From: Gemmatimonadota bacterium
GTDB taxonomy: Bacteria > Gemmatimonadota > Gemmatimonadetes > Gemmatimonadales > Gemmatimonadaceae
DNA length: 64,000 nucleotides
Assembly (NCBI GenBank): GCA_023249375.1
Contig: JAHFCT010000001.1
Span: 212,112-276,111 of the forward strand
Reading direction: 5' to 3'
The notes below the pieces were generated by a model. The model ran no database searches, had not been told where the DNA came from, and saw only the letters and a list, made by a program, of their open reading frames with translations. The position numbers and the translations under genes were made by a program. Shown piece by piece: positions 33,427 to 42,640 of this stretch; position 1 is the stretch's first letter, and every line of letters begins with the position of its first letter.

Positions 33427-34749
33427 ATGCTGCGCTCACTCTTCGCCGGCGTGTCCGGCCTCCGCAACCATCAGGTGCGGATGGATGTCATCGGCAACAA
33501 CATCTCGAACGTGAACACGGTTGCGTTCAAGTCGGGCCGCGTGACGTTCAAGGAAGGATTCGCCCAGATGCTGCAGGGCGGCAGCCGGCCACCGGGAGAC
33601 CAGGGCGGCATCAACCCCATTCAGGTGGGCCTTGGCATGCAGATCGGGTCGGTGGACACGATCTTCTCGCAGGGCAATCTCGAAACGACCGGCCTCAACA
33701 CCGACGTCGCCATTCAGGGTGACTCCTTCTTTGTCGCCCGAAAAGGTGGGCAGAGCTTCTATACGCGCTCGGGCAACTTCCAGGTGGACGCCAACGGCAA
33801 GCTCGTCGCGCCGACCAACGGATTTATCGTCCAAGGGCGCAGCGCCATCAACGGCGTGTTCCAGGACGGCATCTCCGACATTCAACTCCCGTTCGGGCAG
33901 AAGACCGCGGCGAAGGCGACGACGGGTTTCAAGCTCGCCGGCAACATCGATGCGTCGGTCACTGATTTCGACATCACCGATCCCGATGGCGCTGGTCCGC
34001 TGACCGGCGGCTTCAACGCCGACACGCGCGCCGTGCCCGCCAACAAGGACTCGTGGACCGAAACGTCGCTGACGACCTACGACTCGCTCGGCACCAAGCA
34101 TGACGTGAAGGCGTACTTGTACAAGACGGGCGCGAATACCTGGAACTGGGAAGTCGATCAGGCCGGACTCGTGGCCGCGGGCATTCCCGCCGCCAGCATC
34201 ACCGGCGCCGGCACCCTCACGTTCAACTCCGACGGTTCGCTCAATGCGGCCTCGTCGAGTACGATCTCGTTCGATCCTCCGGGCGCGGACCCGATGTCGA
34301 TCCAAGTCGACTTCGGCAGCGGCGTGAACGGGCTGACACAGTTCTCCTCGACGTCCACGGCGGTGCTGCGCGACCAGGATGGCTACACCTCGGGCACGCT
34401 GCAGAACTTCACGATCGATCGCACGGGCATCATCACGGGTTCGTTCACGAACGGCGTCAACGTGCCGCTCGCGCAGATCGTGCTCGCCGACTTCAACAAC
34501 CCGGCCGGCCTGCTCCGCATCGGTGACAACATGTACCAGGAGTCGGGCAACAGCGGCGGTGCGGTGCTCGGTTATGCCCTCCAGGGCAGCCAGTCCACGC
34601 TCACCTCGGGCGCGCTCGAAATGTCGAACGTCGACCTCGCGCAGGAGTTCACGTCGATGATCGTGGCCCAGCGCGGCTTCCAGGCGAACTCGAAGGTGAT
34701 CACGACGAGCGACGACCTGTTGCAGGAGCTGGTGAACCTCAAGCGGTAA
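33427..34749 (+). CDS. flgE: FlgE, hook protein
   Basis: This 440-residue protein has the rod/hook N-terminal motif (SLFAGVSGLRNHQVRMDVIG, NNISNVNTVAFKSGR) and the C-terminal motif (VDLAQEFTSMIVAQRGFQAN). The middle region has the usual FlgE beta domains. Length is a little above E. coli FlgE (402). AAGGAG ribosome site lies 9 nt before the ATG. It ends the flgB operon, followed by a hairpin. Confidence 0.96.
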   Translation: MLRSLFAGVSGLRNHQVRMDVIGNNISNVNTVAFKSGRVTFKEGFAQMLQGGSRPPGDQGGINPIQVGLGMQIGSVDTIFSQGNLETTGLNTDVAIQGDSFFVARKGGQSFYTRSGNFQVDANGKLVAPTNGFIVQGRSAINGVFQDGISDIQLPFGQKTAAKATTGFKLAGNIDASVTDFDITDPDGAGPLTGGFNADTRAVPANKDSWTETSLTTYDSLGTKHDVKAYLYKTGANTWNWEVDQAGLVAAGIPAASITGAGTLTFNSDGSLNAASSSTISFDPPGADPMSIQVDFGSGVNGLTQFSSTSTAVLRDQDGYTSGTLQNFTIDRTGIITGSFTNGVNVPLAQIVLADFNNPAGLLRIGDNMYQESGNSGGAVLGYALQGSQSTLTSGALEMSNVDLAQEFTSMIVAQRGFQANSKVITTSDDLLQELVNLKR

Positions 34750-34782
34750 GCGGAGCGGACGCAGCATTAACGCCGTAAACAG

Positions 34783-34807
34783 ACGGGCCGGCCGTGCGCC
34801 GGCCCGT
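34783..34807 (+). terminator. Terminator hairpin after flgE
   Basis: A perfect 10-bp stem (ACGGGCCGGC / GCCGGCCCGT) with a 5-nt loop is followed by TCTGAATT, a weak T tract. Confidence 0.65.
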
Positions 34808-34996
34808 TCTGAATTCCCCGAAAGTGTCGTCGGCTCTCACATCGGGTCGAATGCGCCGAGCAGCGGCACGATTTTCCGAGTTCGCCCAGCGGGAGCCTTC
34901 GGGCTTCGTCGCCGCCGCCGGTCGACACCACCACAGCAGTTCACAACTCGTTCACTGACTGCGCGTTAGCTGCTGTCGCGTGATGTGATAGTGCTG

Positions 34997-35012
34997 TGGT
35001 ACGGTCTGTGCG
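34997..35012 (+). promoter_or_regulatory. Sigma-54 type promoter for fliL operon
   Basis: TGGTACG-GTCT-GTGCG has GG and GC 12 bp apart; mismatches only at two weakly fixed positions. Predicted start near 35023 excludes the ATG at 35013 and supports 35055 as the fliL start. Confidence 0.65.
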
Positions 35013-35054
35013 ATGGAGACAGGTGAAGTACACGCCCTCTCCTCCATCAGAGCC

Positions 35055-35600
35055 ATGGCCGAGAACGAGCAAGCCCCAGAAAACGAAGAGACCGTACCGG
35101 CGACCCCGAGCGCTGGCAAGAAGATGGTTCCCATCCTGCTCGTCGTGCTGGGCGGCCTGATCTTCGGCGGAGCCTCCGGCTTCTTCATGGTCGGCCCGGC
35201 CGTCGCACGGAAGGTCACGGGCGCCGTCGTTGCCGCCAAGACCGACGCAAAGGAAGCGCCCGCGGCGAAGAACGCCGAAGCCGACGCACCCAGTGCCGAC
35301 TCCAAGATCTTCCTGCTCGACAACATGGTGCTCAACCCGGCCGGCTCGAGCGGACAGCGCTTCCTGCTCGTTTCGATTGCGTTGCGCCTGAAGGACGCCG
35401 AGACGGAAGCCGAGTTGAAGGCGCGCGACGCCGAAGTGCGCGACGCCCTGCTGCGTGTGCTGGGCGGCAAGCATGTCGAGGAACTCTCCGACATCTCGCA
35501 GCGCGACCGCATCAAGGAAGAGCTGCGCACGGCGCTCGACGCGGTCGTGAAGCCTGGCGCCGTGAAAGGATTGTATTTCCCACAGTTCGTGATCCAGTAG
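35055..35600 (+). CDS. fliL: FliL, basal-body associated protein
   Basis: This 181-residue single-pass membrane protein has a polar N-terminus, a membrane helix (about residues 22-45, VPILLVVLGGLIFGGASGFF), a short linker and the periplasmic FliL domain (KIFLLDNMVLNPAGSSGQRF, VSIALRLKDAETEAELKARD). FliL stabilises stators around the motor. The start is placed at 35055 because the sigma-54 element and its start lie just before; the earlier ATG 35013 is inside the initiation region. Confidence 0.88.
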   Translation: MAENEQAPENEETVPATPSAGKKMVPILLVVLGGLIFGGASGFFMVGPAVARKVTGAVVAAKTDAKEAPAAKNAEADAPSADSKIFLLDNMVLNPAGSSGQRFLLVSIALRLKDAETEAELKARDAEVRDALLRVLGGKHVEELSDISQRDRIKEELRTALDAVVKPGAVKGLYFPQFVIQ

Positions 35601-35607
35601 AGTCGCC

Positions 35608-36618
35608 ATGTCCTCCGAAACGCTTAGCCAGAACGAAATCGACCAACTGCTCGGCGGCTCGGGTTCGTCGTCGATGCACGCGGCGCCCCGCGCCGGCGGT
35701 GACGTTGATTATCAGCTCTACGACTTCCGGCGCCCGCATCGCGTCAGCAAGGAGCGCCTGCGCACGCTCGAGGCCATGTACGAGCGGTTGGTGAAATCGC
35801 TGGAAGCCTGGCTGCTGAGCCGCATCCGCGGGCAGGTGGAGCTGCGCCTGCAGAGCGTGGAACAGTTCAGCTTTGGCGAGTTCACGCTGTCGCTGCCGAC
35901 GCCGTGCGCGTCGTTCGGATTCGAGATCCTGAACACCGGCGGCCAGAAAGGCGTGATCGACGTCGGCCACGAGTTCGCCTACTACCTCGTGGACCGTTTC
36001 TTCGGCGGATCGGGGATGGCATCGGTGCCGACGCGGGCCATGTCGCCCGTGGAGCGCCTCGTCGTGCGCATGATGGTGGAGCGCACCACCGGCCTGCTCT
36101 GCGACATCTGGCAGGACCACGTCGAGTTCGATTTCGAACTCACGAGCTTCGAATCAATTCCCGAAATGGTGCAGGCCGCGAGCCGTGACGATCCCGTGCT
36201 CGTTGCCAGCATCGAAGTGAATGCCGGCAATGCGTCGTCGCTCATCCTCATCTGCCTGCCGTTCTCCGTGCTCGACAAGTTCTTCGCGTCCGGCGAGCAG
36301 CAGCGCGTGAAGGGCATGACGGGGTCGGAGCAGGAACGCCAGATCACGCGTGAACTCGCCGAGGTTTCCTTGCGCCAGATGCAAGTGGATATCACCGCGC
36401 GCCTGCCGGCCTTCGAAGTGCCCATGCGCCACCTGCTCGGCTTGCCCGTGGGCGCGGTGCTCACGACGGGCATCCCCACCGACACCAAGCTCGACATCAC
36501 GGTGGGCGGCCAGACGCGCTACCACGCAGCCGCCGGTCGCGTGGGCGGCAAGCTCGCCGTGCGGCTGCTCGACGCGCCGGGTGTTCCCGCGCCGCCGCCG
36601 CCGCTGCTGCGCCCGTAA
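35608..36618 (+). CDS. fliM: FliM, C-ring switch protein
   Basis: This 336-residue protein has the CheY-P binding peptide near the start (LSQNEIDQLLGG), the CheC-like middle domain (YDFRRPHRVSKERLRTL) and the C-terminal SpoA domain (VPMRHLLGLPVGAVLTTGI). Length matches E. coli FliM (334). The Gly/Ala-rich linker after the CheY-binding peptide is short. Confidence 0.96.
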   Translation: MSSETLSQNEIDQLLGGSGSSSMHAAPRAGGDVDYQLYDFRRPHRVSKERLRTLEAMYERLVKSLEAWLLSRIRGQVELRLQSVEQFSFGEFTLSLPTPCASFGFEILNTGGQKGVIDVGHEFAYYLVDRFFGGSGMASVPTRAMSPVERLVVRMMVERTTGLLCDIWQDHVEFDFELTSFESIPEMVQAASRDDPVLVASIEVNAGNASSLILICLPFSVLDKFFASGEQQRVKGMTGSEQERQITRELAEVSLRQMQVDITARLPAFEVPMRHLLGLPVGAVLTTGIPTDTKLDITVGGQTRYHAAAGRVGGKLAVRLLDAPGVPAPPPPLLRP

Positions 36619-36665
36619 CACCGCACCTGCCTGACGAACTCGCCTTCCCCTCTGCCTTCCTACCC

Positions 36666-37001
36666 ATGCCAGACGCTTCCATGAATCCCGATGTCTCGTC
36701 GCCGCAGTTCGCCGAGTTGGCCCCGACCGGGGCGGCGCAGAGCGAAGTGCCGCTGTCGATGCTGCTCGACCTCACGATTCCGGTGACCATTGAACTCGGC
36801 CGCACGCGCATGTCGGTGCAGGAAATCCTGCGGCTGGGCCGCGGCTCCGTGGTCCAGCTCGAACGGCTGGCGGGTGAGCCCATCGACGTCTTCGTTGGCG
36901 ACCGCCGATTCGCCGAGGGCGAAGTGGTGGTCATCGGCGAGCACTTTGGCATTCGCATCACGCGGCTCGTTGCGATGCTGTCGGGCGAGGTGGCGGCGTA
37001 A
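36666..37001 (+). CDS. fliN: FliN, C-ring protein
   Basis: This 111-residue protein has a single SpoA domain: LSMLLDLTIPVTIELGRTRM, then LGRGSVVQLERLAGEP and VVIGEHFGIRITRLV. Length is close to that of short FliN (E. coli 137). Binds FliM and FliH. ATG overlaps the next gene by 1 bp. Confidence 0.94.
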   Translation: MPDASMNPDVSSPQFAELAPTGAAQSEVPLSMLLDLTIPVTIELGRTRMSVQEILRLGRGSVVQLERLAGEPIDVFVGDRRFAEGEVVVIGEHFGIRITRLVAMLSGEVAA

Positions 37002-38398
37002 TGGCCACATCGCTGCTCGGCGTGCTCGGGGTGCTCGCGCTCGTGCTCGGGCTCCTCGTGCTGGCCCTGCGGTTCCTGAAGCGCTTCTCGCCGAACGGCG
37101 GTGCGAGCGCGACCAAGGTACCGCTGGAAGTCGTGCAGCGCCTCTCGCTGTCCCCCAAGCAGGGCATCGCGATCGTGCGCATCGGCGAGCGGCTGGTTGC
37201 CGTCTCGATGGGCGACGGCGGCGTGCGCGCGCTCGTGGAGCTTGACGCAGTGCCGGCCGCGGCCGCGGTGGCCGCTTCCGCCGCCGCGCCGCGCCGGATG
37301 GCTTCGTTGCTCACCACGCAGCCGACGGCCGCGCCGGTCGTTGCCAGTGCGTTGCCTGCCGACTTCCGCAACTTGCTGCGCACGGCGCTGCGCAGTTCGA
37401 CGACGCTGATCCTCATCGCCGCCGTGCTGATTCCCGCGGCAGTTCGCGCGCAGCAGCCCGCAGCGCCGCCTGCGGCACCGACCGCGGCGCAGATGCAACA
37501 GGCGATTTCGCAGGCCAGCAGCATGGTGACCGGCCCTGGCACTGGCGCGGCGAAGTCCGCGCCGGGCAACACCACGGCCGCGTCCGCAAAGGGCGCGGCC
37601 GATCAGCTCTCGGCCCTGGTAAAGCAGGTCAATCAGGCGGGGACGCGTTCGGCGGCGAAGGGTGCCACGAAGGGCGCCGGCGGGGCGAGCGATGCCGGGG
37701 ATCGCGGCGATGAGATGATCAGCCGCGCGGCGCCGACGATCGACCTGAAGGTGGCCGGCGGCGACGGCCTGCGCCTGTCGGGCACGGTGGGCGTCGTTGT
37801 GATGATGGGCATGCTGACGCTGCTGCCGACGCTGGTGCTGATGATGACCGGCTTCACGCGCATCCTCGTCGTGCTGCATTTCCTGCGGCAGGCGATGGGC
37901 ACGCAGAGTGCGCCACCGGCGCAGCTCATTGCCGGCCTCGCGCTGCTCATCACGGGCTTCGTGATGTCGCCGACGCTGGCCGAGGTGAACCGCACCGCGG
38001 TGCAGCCCTGGATGGACGGCAAGATCGAACAGACGCAAATGCTGTCGGAAGGCGTGAAGCCGTTCCGCACGTTCATGCTGCGCCAAGTGCGGCCGACGGA
38101 CCTCACGACGTTTGCGAACATCAGCGGCCAGCCGGTAGTGGGCGGCCCGCAGGATGTGCCGCTCGTCGTGCTCGTCTCGGCGTTCGTGACGAGCGAGCTG
38201 CGCACGGCTTTTCAGATCGGCTTCGCGCTGTTCCTGCCGTTCATCGTGATCGACGTCGTCGTGGCCTCGGTGCTGATGAGCATGGGCATGATGATGCTGC
38301 CGCCGGCGATGATCTCGCTCCCGTTCAAACTGCTGCTCTTCGTGCTCGTCGACGGTTGGTCGCTGATCGTCACGGGACTCGTGCAGAGCTTCCACTAA
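37001..38398 (+). CDS. FliO-FliP fusion, export gate protein
   Basis: This 465-residue single frame joins FliO and FliP, normally separate. Residues 1-95 look like FliO: membrane helix 8-24, then VPLEVVQRLSLSPKQGIAIV. Residues 126-150 look like a signal peptide (RTALRSSTTLILIAAVLIPA, then AVRA|QQP). Then comes an Ala/Gly/Ser linker to about 255. From about 262 on it is FliP: GMLTLLPTLVLMMTGFTRIL and several helices, ending VDGWSLIVTGLVQSFH. FliP is made with a cleaved signal peptide in E. coli, so cleavage at 150 could separate the two parts. An ATG at M100 (37298) could also start FliP alone. Confidence 0.9.
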   Translation: MATSLLGVLGVLALVLGLLVLALRFLKRFSPNGGASATKVPLEVVQRLSLSPKQGIAIVRIGERLVAVSMGDGGVRALVELDAVPAAAAVAASAAAPRRMASLLTTQPTAAPVVASALPADFRNLLRTALRSSTTLILIAAVLIPAAVRAQQPAAPPAAPTAAQMQQAISQASSMVTGPGTGAAKSAPGNTTAASAKGAADQLSALVKQVNQAGTRSAAKGATKGAGGASDAGDRGDEMISRAAPTIDLKVAGGDGLRLSGTVGVVVMMGMLTLLPTLVLMMTGFTRILVVLHFLRQAMGTQSAPPAQLIAGLALLITGFVMSPTLAEVNRTAVQPWMDGKIEQTQMLSEGVKPFRTFMLRQVRPTDLTTFANISGQPVVGGPQDVPLVVLVSAFVTSELRTAFQIGFALFLPFIVIDVVVASVLMSMGMMMLPPAMISLPFKLLLFVLVDGWSLIVTGLVQSFH

Positions 38399-38413
38399 CC
38401 ACACGCCCCTGCC

Positions 38414-38683
38414 ATGACCGACGCTGCCGTTGTTGACCTTGCCCGCAACGCCATCATGATGGCGCTCGCGCTCGCCGCGCCGATGCTCACCGTCGCGCTC
38501 GGCGTGGGCCTCGCGATCAGCGTGTTCCAGTCGGTGACGCAGATCCAGGATCAGACGCTCACCTTCGTGCCGAAGCTGATGGCGGTGACGGGCGTCTTCC
38601 TGCTCGGGCTGCCGTGGATGATCCAGACCGCGGTGAAGTACACCGCCGAGCTGTTCCGCGCGCTCCCGACGCTGGTGTCGTGA
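38414..38683 (+). CDS. fliQ: FliQ, export gate protein
   Basis: This 89-residue membrane protein has two helices (AIMMALALAAPMLTVALGVG and LMAVTGVFLLGLPWMI) and the family segment FQSVTQIQDQTLTFVPKL. Length is identical to E. coli FliQ (89). Overlaps fliR by 4 bp (GTGA). Confidence 0.96.
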   Translation: MTDAAVVDLARNAIMMALALAAPMLTVALGVGLAISVFQSVTQIQDQTLTFVPKLMAVTGVFLLGLPWMIQTAVKYTAELFRALPTLVS

Positions 38684-39465
38684 ACGCCGGGCTCGACCTG
38701 TTCGCGCCGGGAACCGGCGACGCGCTCGTGCTGACCGGCACGCGCGTCACCGGTCTCATGCTTATCGCGCCATCGCTGTCGTCGATCATCGTGCCACATC
38801 GCATCCGTGCGGCGGTGGTTGTGGCGCTCACCGCGCTGCTGACACCGGTGGCGCTGTCATCGCAGCGGCATCCGCACCTGACCGCGGCGGCGCTCGCGTC
38901 GGAACTGCTGGTTGGCTTCGCGATCGGCTTTGGTGCGTCGATTCTCGTCGGCGCCGCGGAGCAGGCCGGCGACGCGATGGCGATTCAGTCCGGACTCAGC
39001 GGCATGTCGATCCTCGACCCGACCGGATCGGAGCCGCTGCCGGTGATCGGGTCGTTTCTGCGCCTGTTCACCATCACGCTGCTGCTGACGCTGAACCTGC
39101 ACACCGTGATGATCACCACGCTGGCGGAATCGCTGCACGCGGTGCCGCTGGGCGCGGGGCTTGGCCTCGCCAACGGCATGCGTGAACTGGTCGGCCTGGG
39201 CGCGACGATGTTCGCGCTTGGCGTGCGCTTTGCCGCGCCGGTGATCGCGGTGATCCTGATTGTGAACGTTTCGCTGGCGGTGATGGGACGCGCCGCGCCG
39301 CAGCTCAACGTGCTGAGCGTGGCCTTCCCGATGCAAATCGCCGCCGGCCTGTTCGCACTGGCGGCCGCGCTGCCCGCGATGGCGGTGTTCTTCGGGGGCT
39401 GGGACTCCGTGTACCACGGCATGGTGGCCCGCGCCGTGGGCGGCTTCACCTTCATCGGTCGCTGA
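38680..39465 (+). CDS. fliR: FliR, export gate protein
   Basis: This 261-residue polytopic protein has about six membrane helices and shows the family segment LTGTRVTGLMLIAPSL and the C-terminal LNVLSVAFPMQIAAGL. Length equals E. coli FliR (261). The start is the GTG at 38680 overlapping the fliQ stop; an upstream in-frame ATG (38614) lies inside fliQ and is rejected. Confidence 0.94.
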   Translation: MNAGLDLFAPGTGDALVLTGTRVTGLMLIAPSLSSIIVPHRIRAAVVVALTALLTPVALSSQRHPHLTAAALASELLVGFAIGFGASILVGAAEQAGDAMAIQSGLSGMSILDPTGSEPLPVIGSFLRLFTITLLLTLNLHTVMITTLAESLHAVPLGAGLGLANGMRELVGLGATMFALGVRFAAPVIAVILIVNVSLAVMGRAAPQLNVLSVAFPMQIAAGLFALAAALPAMAVFFGGWDSVYHGMVARAVGGFTFIGR

Positions 39466-39467
39466 CG

Positions 39468-40562
39468 ATGGCTGATGACAGCGACATGGAGAAAACAGAA
39501 GCGCCAACCCCGAAACGACGGGAAGACGCTTTTAACGAAGGACGGGTTCCACGGTCACCCGAGCTGAATGCGGCGGTGCTCTTCCTCACGGCGTCGCTGG
39601 TCGTGAACGCGGTTGGCCCCGGCGCCGGCACACAGCTGATGTCGCTGTTCGGCACGACGCTCGCGCAGGTAGGCACGGGCGCCAAGGACCCGGGCACCGC
39701 CGTCGTGCTGCTGCGCACGACCGGTTTTGCGACGATGAAGATCATCGCGCTGCTGGCGTCGGGGTTCGGCGTCGCGGTGCTGGCCGTTGGCGGGCTGCAA
39801 GGGCGCGGACTTCTCTCGCTGCAGCCGCTGGCGCCGAAGTTCGAGCGGATGAACCCGATTGCCAACGCCAAGCGGCTGTTCTCGACGCAGCCGCTCGTGG
39901 ACCTCGCCAAGTCGCTGACCAAGATGGGGATCGTCGGCTGGGCCGTCTCCGGCGTGCTGACGCAGGGCTGGGGCGACCTGAACGATCTCGGCAGCCGCGA
40001 CATCATCGCGCTGTTCCCGATCGTGCAACACCTGACGGTGCAGATGCTCAAGAACGCCGGCCTCGCGTACCTGGCGCTGGCGTCGCTCGACTACGCGTAC
40101 CAGCTCTGGCAGCACGAAAAGAGCTTGAAGATGAGCAAGCAGGACGTGCGGCAGGAAACGAAGAACGACGAAGGCGACCCGATGCAGAAGCACCGGGCGC
40201 GTTCGCTGGCCCGCGCCCGCATCCGCCGCCAGATGTTCGCGGACGTCAAGACGGCCGACGTCGTGATCGTGAACCCGACGCACATCGCCATCGCCCTGCG
40301 CTACGACCCCGTGCAGGCGCCGGCGCCGATTGTGCTGGCGATGGGCCAGCGCAAGATCGCCGAGCGCATCAAGGCGCTGGCCTTCGAGCACAAAGTGCCG
40401 GTCATCGAGAACAAGCCGCTGGCCCGAGCCTTGCTAGCTAGTGCTCACATCGGACAGATGATTCCCGCCGAACTGTACGCCGCCGTCGCTGAAGTCCTTG
40501 CCTTCGTCATTCGCCAGCGCGCGCTTGCCTCGCTGCGCTGGAAAGGAACCGCCCTCGCATGA
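39468..40562 (+). CDS. flhB: FlhB, export gate substrate-specificity switch
   Basis: This 364-residue protein has four membrane helices and the cytoplasmic autocleavage motif NPTH at residues 269-272, the same numbering as Salmonella. The KTEAPTPKRREDAFNEGRVPRSPEL N-terminus is typical. The cleavage permits the switch from rod/hook to filament export, signalled by FliK. Overlaps flhA by 4 bp. Confidence 0.97.
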   Translation: MADDSDMEKTEAPTPKRREDAFNEGRVPRSPELNAAVLFLTASLVVNAVGPGAGTQLMSLFGTTLAQVGTGAKDPGTAVVLLRTTGFATMKIIALLASGFGVAVLAVGGLQGRGLLSLQPLAPKFERMNPIANAKRLFSTQPLVDLAKSLTKMGIVGWAVSGVLTQGWGDLNDLGSRDIIALFPIVQHLTVQMLKNAGLAYLALASLDYAYQLWQHEKSLKMSKQDVRQETKNDEGDPMQKHRARSLARARIRRQMFADVKTADVVIVNPTHIAIALRYDPVQAPAPIVLAMGQRKIAERIKALAFEHKVPVIENKPLARALLASAHIGQMIPAELYAAVAEVLAFVIRQRALASLRWKGTALA

Positions 40563-42640
40563 GCACCCTCGCCCGCCCTGTCGAGACCCGTGGCGCGCGC
40601 ACCGCCGAAATTGGCGTGGCGCTCGCCGTCGTCTTCATCATCGCGCTGCTGGTGGTGCCGCTGCCGCCATTCGTGCTCGACCTCTGCCTATCGCTCAGCA
40701 TCGGCATCTCGTTGGTGGTGCTGCTCGTCTCGCTGTACACGACCGATCCGCTCGAGTTCAGTTCGTTCCCGGCGCTCATCCTGCTGCTCACGCTGTTCCG
40801 GCTGGCGCTCAACGTCAGCAGTACGAGGCTCATCCTGTCGGAGGGGCACGCCGGGCAGGTCATCCAGGCGTTTGGCCAGTTTGTCATTGGTGGCAACTAC
40901 GCCGTGGGCGTGGTGCTGTTCCTCATTCTCGTCGGCATCAACTTCATCGTGATCACCAAGGGTGCCGGCCGTGTGGCAGAAGTTGCCGCCCGCTTCACCC
41001 TTGATGCGATGCCGGGCAAGCAGATGGCCATTGATGCCGACCTGTCGGCCGGGCTCATCGACGAGGGGACCGCCCGCAAGCGCCGTTCCGAGATCACGCA
41101 GCAGGCCGATTTCTACGGCGCGATGGATGGCGCCTCGAAGTTCGTGAAGGGCGACGCGATTGCCGGGCTGCTCATCACGTTCATCAACATTGTCGGCGGC
41201 ATCTTCATCGGCGTCGTGCAGAAGGGCATGCCGGCGGCACAGGCGGCGTCGACGTACACGATTCTCACGATCGGCGATGGCCTGGTGGCGCAGATCCCGG
41301 CGCTCATTGTCAGCACCGCGGCCGGCATCATGGTCACACATGCCGCCGGCGGCTCGCGCATCGGCAACCTGCTGGCGCGCCAACTCGGCGCGCATCCGCG
41401 CGCGGTCTGGATCGCGGCGGGTGTGCTCGCCACGCTCGCCGTCATCCCGGGCCTGCCGACGATGCCGTTCCTCGTGCTCGCCGGTGGACTGGCCGTCATG
41501 GGACGGATGTCGCAGACGGCCAAGGACGAACGCGATGAGGCCGCGGCGAACGCGGAGATCGTGCCCGTTGCCGACGCGGCGCCGCAGAATCCGCTCAAGG
41601 ACCTGCTGCAGATCGACCCGATCGAAATGGAAGTGGGCTACGCGCTCATCCCGCTGGTGGACGAGTCGCAGGGCGGCGACCTGCTCGAGCGCATCAGCCT
41701 GCTGCGCAAGCAGGCGGCCATCGAGCTGGGCATCCTGATTCCGTCGATTCGCATTCGCGACGACGTACGCCTGCCCGCCAACGAGTACATCATCAAGCTC
41801 CGCGGCAGCGAAGTGGCGCGCGCCGAAGTGCTGCCGCGCTTCTCGCTGGCGCTCGACACCGGGAGCGTCATCCAGGCCATCGACGGCATGGAGACGATCG
41901 ACCCGTCGTTCGGCATGCCGGCGCGCTGGATTGCCCCCGGGCGCAAGGCGGAAGCCGAGTCGCTGGGCTACGTCGTGGTCGAGCCGACGACGATGGTGGC
42001 CACGCACCTGATGGAGACGCTCAAGGCGAACGCCGCTGAGCTGCTTGGCCGCCAGGATGTGCAGGAGATGGTGGAGACGCTCAAGAAGTCACATCCGGCG
42101 CTGGTCGACGACCTCATTCCGAACAAGGTCTCGCTCGGCATGCTGCACCGCGTGCTGCAGCGCCTGTTGCGCGAGCGGGTGCCGATTCGCGACCTCGTCA
42201 CGATTCTCGAAGCACTGGGCGACACCGCCGACCAGACGAAGGACCCCGAGCAGCTCACGGAACACGTGCGCCGTTCGCTCTCTAACGTCATCGCCCGCTT
42301 GTACATGGACGACTCCGGGACGGTGCGCGGCATCACGCTCGGGGCGCGACTCGAGGCCTCGTTGATGGGGCTATTCAGCCCGCGCGCCTCGCTACCCGGC
42401 ACGTCGCTGCTGACGCCGGATGCGCTGGCAGGGCTTTTGCGTGAGTTGAACATGCTCGCCACGACTGGAGCATCAGACGGGCGATCGGTGCCGCTCGTGG
42501 TCCCGCCGGGACTGCGCGTCGGCATCCGCCGGCTCATCGAACCTGTCATGCCCTCCCTGCCCGTCGTATCGCTCGCCGAACTGCCCGCCACCATCCAGCT
42601 GACCAGCGTCGGCCATTGGGAAATGAAACATGCGGCTTGA
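40559..42640 (+). CDS. flhA: FlhA, export gate ion channel and chaperone dock
   Basis: This 693-residue protein has eight membrane helices in the first about 330 residues and the conserved FHIPEP region ([45 protein letters not shown] in part). The C-terminal cytoplasmic domain binds chaperone-substrate complexes. Length equals E. coli FlhA (692). Its 3' end overlaps the flhF start by 11 bp. Confidence 0.96.
   Translation: [693 protein letters not shown]

Larger units (their letters stand above)
34750..35054. other. Intergenic region flgE-fliL
   Basis: These 305 bp hold the flgE terminator hairpin and a sigma-54 promoter for fliL. The interval 34810-34990 has no convincing ORF or repeat; it could hold activator sites but none stands out. 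Confidence 0.6.

Noticed and set aside
36497-38404. Long minus-strand open frame (635 codons) opposite fliN and fliOP
   Set aside because: Same antisense GC artefact; translation is low-complexity Arg/His/Glu and matches nothing.
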